Assembly (NCBI GenBank): GCA_019358985.1
Contig: JAHHIJ010000047.1
Span: 1-42,471, forward strand
Direction of reading: 5' to 3'
DNA from: Tolypothrix brevis GSE-NOS-MK-07-07A
GTDB lineage: Bacteria > Cyanobacteriota > Cyanobacteriia > Cyanobacteriales > Nostocaceae
DNA: 42,471 bases
A model generated the notes under the pieces. That model had not been told where the DNA came from. It searched no databases and saw only the letters and a program-made list of their open reading frames with translations. The position numbers and the translations under genes are program-made. This document shows, in pieces, positions 41,883 to 42,471 of the stretch. The stretch's first letter is position 1. Each line of letters starts with the position of its first letter.

Positions 41883-42471
41883 TTATTCATAGCCGAGAGA
41901 ACATTGGATATCACGTAGAGTTTTCTTAGCATACCAACTTAGCATGACAGATGGTTTGGCGAGAAGCTTAGTAACCCTGGCTTGAGTAGGCTTTTGTCCT
42001 GTTTTATGAAGCAATTGAGCAGTATCAATAATCTCTTGACATATGCACTCCCTTTTCTCTTGCCCACTTGCTTTTTGGTAATCTTTATAACGCTTTGATA
42101 TTTTGCGAGAAGGTTCAGAAAAATATCTGTATAAATAGCTGTTATTTTTGTAGCCAAGTCGTCGATTAATTTCTAGAAGTGAAGGAGGAGGAAATTCTTT
42201 GAGTGCCGCTTCAAGAATCGGTTGTATTTTTTGTTGTTTACTTTCCTTTCTGTACTCGGCATGTCTGACTTTGATTTCTTCACATAAAGAAGGAAAATGA
42301 TATTGCAGAACTAAGGGGCGATATCTTAAACGAAGTGCTACATTTAGGACTTACGCATTGACAGAAAAGTCAATATGTGTGTTTGAATCTAGCTTTTGTT
42401 GTAAATGTTTCAAAATAAAGTCACGAGCTATCTGAAGAGATAAATTCCTTTGAAGTTCATACCAATTTTCA
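41883..42471 (-). pseudogene. TnsD/TniQ-like C-terminal fragment (runs off the window)
   Basis: The minus frame from 42471 to the stop at 41883-41885 has repeated HTH-like units: VALRLRYRPLVLQYHFPSLC, then EINRRLGYKNNSYLYRYFSE, then a helical end with QARVTKLLAKPSVMLSW. This order (x-A-x-R-L-x-Y, H/Y-F-P) resembles the C-terminal region of cyanobacterial TnsD/TniQ-type target-selection proteins of Tn7-like elements. An in-frame TAA (42351-42353) falls inside a 15-base insertion. The N-terminal part lies outside the window. The identification is by pattern; other HTH-repeat proteins are possible. Confidence 0.55.
42342..42356 (-). other. 15-base insertion, possible transposon footprint
   Basis: The insert reads ATTTAGGACTTACGC on the plus strand and is followed by a second ATT (42357-42359), so it is flanked by a 3-base direct repeat. 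AGGACTTACGCA-like sequence is familiar from ends of cyanobacterial IS/MITE elements. It brings in an in-frame TAA. Without it the protein would read directly from SVN to VALRLRY, matching the repeat pattern. Confidence 0.35.

Noticed and set aside
41939-42157. 72-residue minus-strand ORF
   Set aside because: It lies in another frame of the TnsD/TniQ-like sequence, which has the conserved pattern.
1-42471. tRNA, rRNA or riboswitch
   Set aside because: I saw no cloverleaf, rRNA-like stretch or known riboswitch motif; a covariance search was not possible here.

Overview
The window looks cyanobacterial, probably from a filamentous genome. HIP1 octamers (gcgatcgc) are scattered throughout, and the protein families are typical of that group: KGK domain, DUF1822, DUF4351-type nuclease, TPR-CHAT, CHAT-CHASE2, NB-ARC/TPR and NACHT proteins. 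No rRNA, tRNA or housekeeping gene was seen, so this is an accessory region, either plasmid or genomic island. Ribbon-helix-helix (RHH) proteins, a VapE-type primase-helicase and a coiled-coil plasmid-like protein fit that.

Layout. (a) 1-2.0 kb: a minus-strand run of small genes ending in a P-loop ATPase fragment that runs into a palindromic, insertion-sequence-like end. (b) 2.1-3.7 kb: an RHH gene with an operator-like inverted repeat, a bidirectional terminator, a KGK protein and two small ORFs. (c) 3.75-11.54 kb: a DUF3854/VapE replication protein with 90-bp repeats, two very small HTH genes on the other strand, and an operon of unknown proteins that includes a phage tail-fibre-like protein. 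It ends abruptly inside a gene. (d) 11.53-27.06 kb: a 15.5-kb minus-strand run with five genes carrying CHAT caspase-like protease domains or their remnants, most of them exported or membrane-bound, plus two small exported proteins. (e) 27.3-34.4 kb: small regulators, an Rpn/DUF4351 nuclease, a sigma-factor-like plus DUF1822 operon, and a divergent exported subtilase. (f) 34.5-37.65 kb: plasmid-type genes, then an 11-copy array of a 50-bp repeat and a palindromic repeat. (g) 37.66-42.47 kb: remnants of an NB-ARC/TPR gene, two NACHT genes fused tail to tail, and a TnsD/TniQ-like protein.

How it may work together. The CHAT run reads as a set of envelope proteases: a giant exported TPR-CHAT, a membrane CHASE2 sensor with a cytoplasmic CHAT domain, and further TPR-CHAT proteins. 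STAND ATPases (NB-ARC, NACHT) on the right belong to families linked to biological conflict. These links are inferred from families and gene order.

The second theme is gene decay or recoding. Four genes are broken by one missing base at homopolymers (near 280, 2395, 13187 and 41670); all four would be repaired by one extra base or a -1 frameshift. Four otherwise intact reading frames carry single in-frame stops (18159, 32938, 38901, 41174), each one C-to-T change from a Gln or Arg codon. Two junctions (about 11.54 kb and 40.91 kb) join truncated genes tail to tail.
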